Below, one piece after another: positions 48,730-61,545 of a stretch of 64,000 bases of DNA. How positions within the stretch are numbered: the first letter of the stretch is position 1; the number at the start of each line of letters is the position of its first letter. A model generated the notes under the pieces. That model had not been told where the DNA came from. It saw only the letters and a list, made by a program, of their open reading frames with translations, and searched no databases. The stretch comes from Heliocidaris erythrogramma (Eukaryota; Echinodermata; Echinoidea; Camarodonta; Echinometridae): assembly GCA_025617745.1 (NCBI GenBank), contig CM046853.1, forward strand, positions 2,600,873 to 2,664,872, given 5' to 3'. The translations under genes and the position numbers were made by a program.

Positions 48730-49909
48730 TCTTCGGAAATCCATAAAAACTCCATATATAAACAGCTGACTTGTTAAATTGTACTGGGAATATTGGTAGA
48801 AATTGTGCTATTAACCAGTTTGAATCTGCATCAAAATCATGTAGGATTTATTATTTGATATTATATGTATGTTTTTAAATTTGTTGTTATGTTTATTTAT
48901 ATGTTTAGAACAAATTGAATATACTCATTCAAGCGACTCTTGTGAGAAGTAGATCTTATCTGAAGATTTGATAGTTGATTTCAAATGTGAATGGATAGGG
49001 AGTAAAGTCTGTTCGTTTCAGGATATGATGGTCATTATTAGTCATTAAGTGGATCTTGTCGGAACCGTAATCTAATTAAGATGCTGGCTGTAACATGTCT
49101 TCCAGATCAACACAACAAGAAACAATACACTGATGGGCATCAGGTGGAAGCAAACATTTTAAGTTGTCAAGTGTCTGTTCCGTATTGCATAAGAGAATTG
49201 AGACAATTTAAATTTCTTACAGGGTACATCGAAGAGAAAAGAAACATTTGTTCACATGTTACAAGATTGTAAAAGTAGAATGCAGTATGAGCTTAGCATT
49301 GACTGGGGTCTGATTTCAAGGCAGCAAGGCAGTATTGCTGGAAAACTGTGATATTACATAATGTTGCAGAGAATTAATATAAATGTGTAAATGAATATTC
49401 AGTAGCATAAGAAATGTTGATCATGCATTTGTTTCCAACTTGACAATATTGACCTGCAGATGAAATTCTGAGAAAGACACTGTATTAAATTAACACATCA
49501 AAGTGTTTTTAGCAAGCATAACATAGGTTTAAACTTTTGAGCTGAGCTCTTATTGGGGTAAATATTTTTAAATATCTTTTAAAGGAGCTTCTGAAGTATG
49601 GGGAAGCATTGTCCTAAGTTGCAACATCTAACATTTCTGCATTTATGTGTATATTCCAAGTAACTTTTCTTTTTGATGAAGAAAACACAAACAATTAACA
49701 TCAGTTATTCAGTTTTTATTCTTTTCTCATCCCAAATTGGAAAAGGTCACGTGCCAAATGTGTTCTTTTCCAAGTAAACCCAATTTTTTTCTGGATGTAA
49801 TTTTGATAAAGTCTTGAGGTTATGATTTGAATCAATGGTATATTTATGATTTGAACCTACAAATAATTTGAAGAACAACTATCAGAGATTTTGATCTGTA
49901 GCAATTAAT

Positions 49910-50100
49910 TATTGCCGATGACGGGAAACACATTTATCGAAAGCGGCAGGAAAAGGCTGAAGAAAGTTATGGCCGGAGAGCGCACCCTGCCAGACAAGAA
50001 GGCTTTTATCTCCTTCATATCTTCCTCTTGTTTTTACTGACGACATTCATCTTCATTACCTGTTTCATAAAAGCCATTTTCCTCCTTCCAAATTGTCATG
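49910..50100. promoter_or_regulatory. Candidate intronic regulatory block
   Basis: About 190 bp of higher complexity and CG content (around GAAAGCGGCAGGAAAAGGC and GGAGAGCGCACCCTGCC), with no repeat structure, set in a long AT-rich intron. Composition only; no function is shown. Confidence 0.2.
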
Positions 50101-53100
50101 ACACATTTAATTTCCTAATTGCGTCAATATCAATTGTGATACATGCAAGCACTGTCTGAAAACAAAAGAAGTACTTTTTGTTGTATTTATAGGAATGTGT
50201 CCCTAGATACCCTACTCAACATGTGAGGAGACTGTGATAGCAATCTCTTAACATAACACGGAATGGATTAGTTTTCTGCATTTGTAAAGAAATTTTTTGA
50301 TTGCTTCCTTACAATTTATTTCTATTTGGGTGGGTTCCGCAAACAGTCAATCTCTCATCAGATAAGATATTCTCTTTAAATTTCTCAATTATTTTGGCTG
50401 TTGCACATACATCTTGACTTGAGATCTTATAACTTTGAACAGGTTCTTTTAACCAGTTTTGTTTTCTATGTTCTTTTGTTTATGATCACCTTCTTTCTCC
50501 TTCTTACTGATACAAAATTTACTTTTTTAGGGGGTGGAATTATTAACAAATACTTAGGCCTACATGTAACCTGATATGACACTTGCTAGAAAGACGATCT
50601 GCAAATAGAAATTTTAATAATTTTTTTTATACAGGCCCTGACTTAACATTTTGTGAAGCTGCTTTGATAGAATGGCTCACAATGATTATCTCACAGTAAA
50701 AGAATAATCTTCCTTTTAGAATGAGTGGATAAAATATGTGTAATTTTCAGTATATAATTATGTATGCTGACCGAGTTGGGCAGGTGACTGCTACATGCAG
50801 GGTCTACAACACAGTAATTTTCTGCAGGGATTTTTTTAGTGGCTGCTAAGACAGGATTGACTATATTGTCATTCAAACTGCTTAAAACAAAGATTTATAT
50901 ATATGGTGACAGGTGCATAATATAAAGATGATATAGGTTAACTATCATAAGAACCCAGTGATATGGGACTACCAAGGCCATTTTTCTGGATGCGTTACTG
51001 AGCCTAATAAATCATTTTTAATGTCATGGTGATATAAATGCACTTCAAGTTTTACGTCTACTTTTATGTAGAATAGAATATGCCTTGGTCCCCAGTCCCC
51101 ACCCATTAACATTGGGGTGTGTATGCTAGACAGTAGCCTGTGTTACAGGATTTTTTTAATTTATGCAGTAGCTAGTACTACTATTAGTGCATGTGTACAA
51201 CACACAGTAGGTTGCTCATATACAGGGAGGTTGAAAGCCTGCCCGTCTACCATTCTTTTGTAGTTTTGTGTGTGTACGAGTGTGCGCACACGACATTGTG
51301 TATGTGTGCGTCTGGCGTACGCGTGCAAGGAGTCACAATCCAGTGTGTGCGTACTGTATATTGTGTGCAGCTGTATGCAAATGAACCCCCCTAAAGTCCC
51401 TTTTTTCTTACATCCTCATAGTCTATTCCCAATGAATCCCCTTTATATTTTTATTATAAGCCTTTGATTTTGTGTATAGTTGGTGAGGTTGGGTTATTGT
51501 GTAAACTGATTGTCAGCCAGGGTTTGTCTCTCCATGAGGTCTTCCACTTATAGCTTGTTTAGCTGAGTGGTGTGTAAGGTGGAATCAATGCTACAGGGGG
51601 TTTCAATGGGATAAAGAATCACCATGGAAATGGGAGACTGTTTGAATAATATGAAGTCAATAATGAATATTTGACTGCTGTATTTTGAGGTAATTATTCA
51701 GGCAGTTTAGATGAACTGCAGTGCTGTTGTGTACCATGTCCCTGTAGTACCAATCACACACTTGTAATAATGATAATAATAATAATAATATCTGTGTCTT
51801 ATATAGCGCCTAACAAGCAAAGCGCTTACAGCATTATTACCCCGGTCACTGGATTCAATTACAATTCTGCATGTTACACAGTGCACATTCTCCACATCTC
51901 CATAATCAGTTATTTACTAGTCATGTAGTAATCTAATGACCTCTTCATCATACAATCCTGTGTCATTTGTTAATGAAAAATGCATTTTTTCCTTATTTTT
52001 TTTCTTTTCATTTAGTCCCGTAGCCTGAATTGTGGAATTCAAATACGGATGAAACCGTTTAACCCATAGACTACGAGGAATCAGATGGCTCCCATATTAA
52101 ACCTGTTAGAGTTAAAGAATTCAGTAGTCAATGGGTTAATATTCAAGTTTTAGTGACACCCTGGAAGGCTGCACAAAAAACAACCTTTTTAATCTTTTAC
52201 AGATGATGAACTACATGTAGGTGCATTTAAAGCAGAACCAAATTTGCAAAATTAATACATTTGAGGTGGAAATACAATAATGAAAATTATTGTTAATAAT
52301 GACAATAACAACATTGCACAAAGTCATATTACATAGACATCTTAATCTACTTAATTTCAGAGTGTAACACAAGTCATTGAATCTACAGTATATAATAATC
52401 ATCCAATATTAGTGTATTATTTGGCATGTCTGTCATCACCCCCAACTAAAATCCTTATACAGCCTTGCCTAACCCCTTGGTGGATAAATATCGCTCTAAC
52501 AGGGCTCTACTAAAAGCCCTAATTTGATTAATTTCCCTCTCGCCTCCGAAACTTTTTCTTTTGTTACAGTCACATTCAGGCTGAAATCCTGCAAACATGG
52601 TGATTGTAGAGTCTTAATAGCTAGCCTCCTTCCTCCTACTCAATATCCTTGCTCCAATCGTGTTGACAGAAAGCTAACATGCTCTGAAACCTAAAGACTA
52701 ATTAAAGAATGTCTACATGTAGTTACATGCACTGTAATATGCAGTCCTGTCAGCTACATAATTTGTAAATGCAATTCCGTTCGCTTTTGGACAATCTTGA
52801 CGGAAAGAGAGGAGATGAGCTTTTTTTTAAATTCTGATTTAACTTTTTTGTATTGATTTAAAAGTTTTTATTTTTTTCTTAAATTTGTATTTAAATATTG
52901 GAATGGGCATAATGTATTAATTTATGATTGGAAATGATCCCACTGAAGGAGCATTTATAATGTAAGTAAAACACACATAGGAATTGTAACATTGATTAGA
53001 TGGGATTTTAAAATGCTTTTTAAAGCAGTTGGATAAATGTCAGATTTTATACTAAATATATCCTTTATCTAATTTCATGCATTTAAGTTGTAGAGAAATA

Positions 53101-55234
53101 TGAAAATAGTTTTGATAGTGTTTTGTTTCATTGTGTAAAAGTTATGGCTTTTACCGCTGTCCTTTAACATGAAAACCCTTTCGGTAGCAGCGTGACTTTC
53201 CTTCTCATAGATGAGCAGCTTACAAGCTCTAATATCCGGGATAATAATTTATCTCAAGAAATTTGTCCTTGTTAACTTCAAAGCTTATCAAGGAGATTTG
53301 TTTATCATCTATTTGTATCAATTATCAGATCTTCTCTTATTTACTAGAGAATACAAAATCTTTATAAAACTCAAAGATACTACTCCTTTGGAAATTAATC
53401 TTATATTGGTAAAAAAAAATTGTCAAAATGTGTAGAACCTATCACAAATTTGGCATCTTATGAAAAGAACATCTATTTAACTGCAATTCAAATGTTATTC
53501 ATTAACATTTATCAGGTATTTCTTTATGTATTCATGTATTTATAATATCAAACATAGCTTCTACAATAGAAAATGGTGAAGACTAAGAGAGGTATAGATT
53601 TGAGAATATGAGGAGTGGGTCTTGCGGCTCAACACCTCACTTCAAAGCAAGCAATCAGCATTCCAGTGATGCATTGCATGATGGGTCAGCCGTTAGGGTT
53701 CAATGAACGATCCTATCCCTTCCTCCCCTCTGGTATTCATAGTCTTCGTACTAGGACCATAGCTACACATTATTTCCTATCTGTTTGTAGAGAATTATAT
53801 TGTGTGATCAGTTTGTGCAAGTTTCTAGATCGAATAGAGATTTAAAATGCCTTAACATGAATTTCAATTTGAGATCCAATATTTCTGATAAAGAAGTGGC
53901 ATGTATTGAACAGGAAACTAAATCAATGTCCATATTGAACGTCGGTCAACTGTTTTAAAGGTGAATAAAAAATAATCTTCTTATGTCACATGCATACTAT
54001 TTCTTTTAGGTCGTTACTATCGTTCTTCTATATTATTGGGATAATCTTTTACCATCTTATTATTTGAATATATTTGTTACGTATTTCCCTGGCTCATGGC
54101 AACGTCTTCCAGATGAGTGCTGTAATTACGTTGAGTCGCGTTGCCAAGCTTCTCAGACCCTTCCTGACAGTTTGCTGCCAACCTGAAGCCAAGGAGGGAA
54201 CTCTCCCTATTGTCAAGATAGAGAGAGAGAGACGGCCACAAAAGCTTTACCTTTACAACGCCTGGGAATACGCATGTCATTGTCATGGCAACCGTTGTTT
54301 CCCCATGTCCCCAAGAGGATTTCTTTTTCTTCAACTTTTGAGACCAGAGGTGTCTTAAATCTTGCATGGCATGCAGAAGTTTGTAGTTTGTGTGAGATAG
54401 TTGAAGAGGGCTTGAGGCGTAATTGAATTATCCAAGACAAAGAGGACTGGCTGTGCACATAGGTGTAAATGGTGTCATTATACTCAGCCGCATTCTTTCT
54501 CTAAAGAAAGGTTTGCATGAAATAAAAGAGCTTAAAGGTACTAAAAGTACTATTTGGACTAAAAAAAAATGAATAGTTGAATAGTTCCTAAATCTACTGG
54601 AAATTGTGTGGAGAGAGAAAATAACTCTTCTATTTTTGAAATCGTGTAGTAATGCACTTAGGAAATTCCTAGAATTTGCCAGATATAAGTGTTTCATGAG
54701 CGATGACTCGAGTCAGTCCAACCTGTTGTGGACAGTAATATAAACAAAAATTAATATAGAGCAGAAATTTTCTTTTAAATACCATAAATACTTGTACATG
54801 TAGGTACACTGTATATGAAATATTTTTCCGTTTGCCAAAAGGATATCTGGAACAAAAAAAAATGCATTTTCTCTCTTACCACCTCAACAACTATTTTCCA
54901 ATCAACTTTCAGGCTTTTTAAAATGCAGTTTATTATTGTGCTTGATTTATGCTTGAAGAAAAAATGGAAGTATTTCATGGTTTCTTAAGATGAAGCCCAG
55001 ATTCTGAGGTGGTATAGTGACCAACCCAAGCCAAACTAGGAAGAGTCAGAGGAATGTATGTACACATAACACTCTATTATAGGCCTACATCCAAGTATTT
55101 TTCCCTTTTACAGGCTGGTTTGTTTAGGAACAAAACTTGTTTCTTTTATTAGCTTGTTGGTCTTGTGAGTCATTGCATTTTAGAATGGAATGTTGTCATA
55201 TTAATGCTACAGGATATGGAATACAAATATGATC

Positions 55235-55319
55235 ATATCGTGTGTTGAGAGCCAGAAGGGCGTTAACTCATATGTTTTAACACAGAGTTAACGCCCTTCT
55301 GGCTCTCAGCACACGATAT
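55235..55319. mobile_element. 85-bp hairpin, near-perfect 35-bp arms
   Basis: The left arm ATATCGTGTGTTGAGAGCCA continues to GGGCGTTAACTC and pairs with the right arm ending TGGCTCTCAGCACACGATAT. The loop is about 17 nt. A degraded relative lies at 61184-61264. Confidence 0.85.
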
Positions 55320-58300
55320 CTATTTGTGTGTTCACATTTACATCTAGCTTGAAATTTATTGATTGCAAAAGGTGAACACGCTGTAATAGCTTCTGCTGAT
55401 TTGAATGTAGGAATATCAGCATGGGGGTGCATTCCATTCTACACAACTATGCTTTGTACAGGTAACTTACCTGAGACTGTGTGTACATGTCGGTAACCAT
55501 ACCTGTGTGACTGTGTGCATGCATTCTTTTGAGTGGGTTACAATCCTTCCATCTTTTGAGCCATATCAAGGGGGGCCTTTTCAAGAGACCTGCCTTCTTT
55601 TGTTGAAAAGGTGTGAATGCCTACTAGCTTGAGGATTGAGTAAACAAAAGGTGGCACAATGTGCCCCTTTTGCACACCTTTATGACACCTTGACTGTTCT
55701 CAGCTCCCTGCCCTTTTGATCACCAGGAATACAATAGCCACATTTTCACCAGCATTAGAACTGTACTCCCAGACCACTAGGTGCCAGTGGGTGTGTTATG
55801 TAACAACACTCTAGAAAAAACTTGTGTGCTCTGAAAAGACTGTCACTTGTTTCCCTTTGATGAATTGTTGTGGTCTCCATCTCCCTTCATAATAAGAGAT
55901 CAACATGACCAGTGTATTCTTTCATGTGGTTTAGGAGTTTTTCCTAGAACACTATAATGAATAATACTCATATGGAAATACATCCAAATGTAAGCCTTTT
56001 TATAAGACCAAGTAATGAAGAAAACAGGAGAAAGTATGCATTATCTTTATTCTTTTACTGTTTTTTTTTTTTAATTTTGAACCACTGTGCTTTCCAAATG
56101 ACCACCCTTACATGAAGTTATACTGCACATATGGCAAAGATGCTGTATATTCAGGAAAAAAGTATGGAAGAAAAAAAAAGAATGCTATCAATTATCTGGT
56201 ACATCATATTCATTTGTCATTGAAATATATATGTTTCTGTTTCAATAACTACATGTATGCATGATGCTGTCACAGTTTGTTATTTGAAGGGTTTGATTGC
56301 TCTGAGGGGCTCATTATAGGCCTATCCCGTTCAATGATCTAATTTTTTCTTTTTGTCATATCTGTATTGAATTGATAATAAAAACAAGTGCGTGTGTGTG
56401 GCCAGAAGAAGAATACCAAATACCTAGTTAAATTAGAAGGCAAGCAAATAATAATGTACTTTCATCTTTCATAATTCAGTGAGTAAATTTGTGAAGAATT
56501 TGGTCTGCAGGGCCACACTGTTTACCTAATGTTAAAGGCTTGCATGGGTTGTCAAAAACCAACATTCCTCATGTTACGAAACTACAAAAGCGATTGCGTG
56601 GACCAAGGGAGGCAGTATCCACTTACTAGAGTGAGATCAAAGGCAAAGTCAGGGTTACTGGCTCAGGGTCTGTCTTCCGCTGGAGACAGAGAGGGGTGAA
56701 GCAAGATTAGGAGAGGTATACACAGGTATCAAGTTCTTCATGGTATAAAGAAGGCTCAGCAGGAATTTGCTATTCATGTAGCAAGCTCAGCAAAGTCACT
56801 GCCATTTTAAAGAATAGAATGTATTTCTTGTGTTGGTTTGTTACTGTGATGTATTGGCAAAGAAGAAATGAAGCAAGTAACAAGATGGAAGTTTCCTGGT
56901 GAGTGAGTTCTTGTAGATTTAGAAATGCTTTGGGAAATATTAGAATGATTCCCTGTATAGTAAGAAGGTGTTTTTGGAGAATGAATTTTTTTAAAGAGAT
57001 TATGCCAAAAATTAAGAATGACTTTGATCAAAGGCATCCTGAAGTTTTTTGTTCAGTTTTATTTTATTCTTGCATTCAGAGTAAAATCTGCTTTGTTTAA
57101 AGCTATTCTTTGACAGAATGTTTCCTATATTTCAGAATATTTTAGAACACAAAATAATTTGATATCTAACTGCATTTTGGGCAGGGACATAATATTGTAT
57201 TAGTATTGTGTTTGTTGTTGTTGTATTTTGTTTGTTGTTATTTTTTGGGGAATATTGTAATAAATTTAAAACAAATGTTAATGGAGGATTTTGCTTGTTT
57301 TTCTTTCATATATGTACATATTTTTTGTTTAAAAGGAGAAAAATCAAAGTGAAAGTATCTTTATCAAGCTTGCTTCATTCACAAAGCTCTTAGTGATGAC
57401 TGGTGTAACCTGGTACCTGTTTCGCCCCCTTTCTCCGATTGACTCCCTAAACCTCAAATACAGGGATGATAGATAGGTTCCTCTGTCTGTTGTGGAAGCT
57501 TGACTTCCATGACCCGACCTCTAAACATCTTAAAGTGATGATATGACCCCTGTAATACACACACAAAGCTATGTGCTACTTCTTTGTTTCTACCTAGATT
57601 CTTTTTAATCTATATTTCTATGTGAGTGTTTTTTTAACCATCCATGTTTTGATTGTATTGACATTCCATTATGTCTTGTTGTAGTTGCAAGCTCTATGTA
57701 CAATATCCAGATATTCATATTTACATATAGGCCTATATTCATAATATTTGTATTTGTATTTGTGTGTTTGCCCAATGAGTATTTGAGAAATTTATAATTT
57801 TGAATCATATCCTCTGTCTCCTTATGAATATTTTTATGTATTACATATACACTTTTGTTAGATAATTATTACATATTTACAAAAGCAGAAATCTATGTAA
57901 GGGCAATGGAAGATAAAGGAAGCACTCTCTTACGGTGCACTCCTCAAAGTGATCATCCCCAGGATGGCTGCCATAGTTTTGATTACTGATACTGAGAGTG
58001 GTAAGAGAATGATCAGATAGAAACAAGTCTTTGATACCTACCCCAAACCAGGAAGCTATCACTCATCATAGTTCAGTATTGGCATTCCTTCTTCACTATC
58101 TTCTCTTTTTCATCTTCAACTAACACTTCTCTGAAGCTAAAGGAGTTAAAGAATGCTTTCTGAGTTTTTAGTTCTTGCATCCAAAATGATTTTTTCAAAG
58201 GATTTTGTGAGCTTCCACTTGGTAGGTTCTATCATACAGTTCCCAGTAGGACTACATGTATAGAAAAAAGTATAATCACTAACAGCGTCCATATTTTTGG

Positions 58301-59460
58301 CCAAGTTTTGACCAATACAATTGTGCTTACATGCATGTAGCAAAGTTCAATGGTGTGCAGATGTGTAATAATCATTTAACAACATGAAACTCTCACTGAA
58401 TGGTCCAGATTTGCAATAGTTGCATGCTGATATAAAAGCTGTATTTTAATGATTTACAAGTCTCCAAGTCTTCAGTAGGTGGAAACATAAATGCTATTGA
58501 TTTGCACGGTAGTTCATGAATATCATAATGATACCAAAATCAAATAAATCAGATTACAGACTTGAGTCTGTTGCAGTTTTTTTTCCTCTCCCACACATAG
58601 ATTCCGAATATTCAGATTTTTGTATGATTCATTCTGTACCATCAAGCAGTGCCTTTTATAATTAATGTATACATTTTATCTATGAAAAAATATTTAGTGC
58701 AGGTACTTCTTTTTTGTGATCAGATGAAATGATGTAAGGAAGTGTGTTACATATGTAGGCTTTTGGTTTATTTATTAACACACAAAATATGTGACATTTT
58801 TAAAAGAAGGTATTACAAATTCTGAAGAAAAAAATTATGGATTTAATGACCTTTCATAACCCTCTTACGAGTATGAAAGGAAAACAAGTCTTCAGGGGTA
58901 CTCTCACTTCATCTTGAGGCTCATGAACGCTAAGTTTGACCAATTATTACCTCCCACATGTATTTTTCTTTGTGATTATCGGCGCTTCCTGACGAAGCAC
59001 CTCCGCGAAGAGACTGACTCTGGGGCAGGTCAAAGGTGAAAAGAGTATATCCCTTGGGTGATAGGGGTATACACATCCGTCTGGGATGGGATGGGATCAT
59101 GTTGTAGTATGCTGCTTCTTAGTACTATATCATCTCAGTCTATCGAACTGACGGTGGAGATGATAAATCACACTCACAATAGTCAAGGAATAAAATTATC
59201 AGCCTATACAAGTTTGTAATCAAAGTGAAATTCTAATGCCATACTGTGTCCACTTTAAAAGACTTAGATAAGGGTCTTCCTTGCATGTTGTTTTTTTTTT
59301 TTAGGGGAAGCGTATATAAACAAAGGAAAGCTCGACACTATTAAACAAACACCAGGTAAACCTGGGGTGCCAAATTTTAAATACGGACCCCCCAAATTTC
59401 AAAATTTTAACAGGGGGCTCGTACAGCAATTCATTGTGCTGATTATTGCTGCTTCTACCA

Positions 59461-59660
59461 CTCTACCACCACCACCACTACCTCTACCTCTACCTCTACC
59501 ACTACCACTACCACTACCACTACCTCTACCACTACCTCTACTTCTACCTCTACCTCTACCACCACCACTACCACTACCTCTACCTCTACCTCTACCACCA
59601 CCACCACCACTACCACTACCACTACCACTACCACTACCACTACCTCTACCACTACCACTG
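59461..59660. repeat. TACCAC/TACCTC hexanucleotide array
   Basis: About 200 bp built from CTACCA and CTACCT triplet pairs. It is open in several frames on both strands only because of its composition (Leu-Pro, Tyr-His, Val-Glu and Gly-Ser repeats). It is not considered coding. Confidence 0.93.
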
Positions 59661-61183
59661 CTAATACTTGATACATGTAGTACATGTTGCTGAACAGAAA
59701 TCACAGTAAGACTTCAAGTAGTCATCATCAACATGTTTTAATTGGGTGAGAGGAATTAAGTTTGTATTCTTGATAAAATACTCTCTATGAAATGTGCATG
59801 ATCAAATCAATTTCTGTTTGTGAGGCTGTTTTTGCAAAAATACTATTTCAAGTTTGTTATGGACATGGGCTTTAGGTTCAATGACACTAAGAAATTCCCC
59901 ATTAATCAAAATGGGGGAGATGTGGCCCAGAAAGGCCAGTTAACCTTTGACCTGTTCTGAGAGGGAGGGTGATAAGCCCAGTCATAATTGCTAGTGATAT
60001 ATGTGAGTAGGCATGGACACATAACAACAAAGAAGTCGGCTATACTCTGTAGGAAGACAGATATTTGTGTTTTGGGACCACATCTAATGGTGACAAGTTG
60101 ATGTTACAGATGATGAAATTTTGATTCATTTACTAAATTTCGGCAAGTGGTAAGTGAACTCTATATTTTCTATTGCCGAAATTGTCCTGTAGGCCACGAA
60201 GAGCGTATTAAGTTTATGCACTTGTTACTTAATACTCGTGTGGATATTCAGTATAGATTGAGTAACTCCATTATAGTGTTGGATCCATCAGTTCTAGGAG
60301 CATTTAACAGGTTATTCCATGTAGGTTTGTACACTGGAGAGGAGCAATGCAATGTGTTTGGATGACGTGCAAGTACAGTAGTAGTACACTGGAGGGTTAT
60401 GTGGTGAATCACAGCTTTTAATATGTAATCACCCGTTTGCAAGACAATACCCACCGATCTTAAGGTTGAAGTTAAAGCCTACAGGTATTTGTGGCTTCCA
60501 ATCCCATCATAGTCAAAACAATTTACAGCTAAGATTTGTGGCAGGGTTTGTCACGCTAACCCACCCCTCTCTCCGTTAATTGCCTCATAACCCAGTTATC
60601 GGTATCCCTGATTTCATTACTGGTCCGGCCAACGTTTACGCTGCCTCTTCCAAATAGGATTTGTTGTGTTAATTTGAATAATCGTGCAAACAGAAACCCC
60701 CTTAACCCCTCCAGCACCAATTTTCTTCCACCCATAATCTGAATCGAATGACCTTTTGAGCGTAGGGTATGCTGCGGAGAAGAATAACCAACTTTGGGTA
60801 GGCAGTATTTTTTCAGATTTAATATTGCTGTTTGAGAATTATTGATCAGGCGGTGTTTAGTGTTCTCCAGGGCGACAAGCTCATTGGCATGATCTAATCA
60901 AGCGCACTTGAGGATGCCTGTGTTCCCCTTGCTCTGCTTTCCTTCAGAAATGCTAATTTCAAGCTATTCTGAGCAATTTTTCCATGCATTCAGTTTCCAT
61001 TTCATGACACACCTTAACTGGTGTACTTGCTGTACTTTTAACAGAGTGAAATTTGCATCTATTTTGTGCAAGAGATGTGAAAACTAATCTTTAATGATCT
61101 TTTATGAGTAGGAGCTAATGGCTGTGGAAACTTGAGGGTTAACCAAGGCCTGACACAGTATCTAGTGTTCTTCTGCCGACGAT

Positions 61184-61264
61184 ACATCCGCTGAGAGCCA
61201 AAAGGGTGTTCGCTCTATGTAAAATGTTATCACTTAATGCCTTTCTAGCTGTCAACAGACAATT
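61184..61264. mobile_element. Degraded relative of the 55235 hairpin
   Basis: CCGCTGAGAGCCAAAAGGGT on the left and GCCTTTCTAGCTGTCAACAG on the right correspond to the two arms of the hairpin at 55235-55319, with many substitutions. The same family at two ages is 5.9 kb apart. Confidence 0.65.
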
Positions 61265-61374
61265 ATGTTGTCTTTGTGAGCATATCAGTAACAAAAAATA
61301 GATGGAGTACAAAATATGTATATTGCTTGTTGTAAAGGTATTTTTTTCTTATGACTATTCAGATGGGTAATTAT

Positions 61375-61545
61375 ACTATTAATACATGGTTGGGAGTGCG
61401 TTGGTGCGATCTGGCAACACAAAGGTTTTTATTGTGGTGTACTATACGCACGAGGCGCAAGCCGAGTGATTTGGACACCACGATAAAAACCTGCGTGTTG
61501 CTGGATCGCACTAACGCACGAACTCACATCCATGTATTAATAGTT
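61375..61545. mobile_element. 171-bp hairpin MITE
   Basis: The left arm ACTATTAATACATGG...GTGCGTTGGTGCGATC pairs with the right arm GATCGCACTAACGCAC...CCATGTATTAATAGT, with inner pairing of GGTTTTTATTGTGGTGT with ACACCACGATAAAAACC. Just right of it TTTATAAAACGGGT (about 61545-61558) and its complement ACCCGTTTTATAAA (about 61890-61903) suggest a second, adjoining element. Confidence 0.82.

Noticed and set aside
59367..59704. Overlapping frames of about 70-108 codons with Leu-Pro, Tyr-His, Gly-Ser or Val-Glu repeats
   Set aside because: All frames of the hexanucleotide array are open by composition; no splice context.
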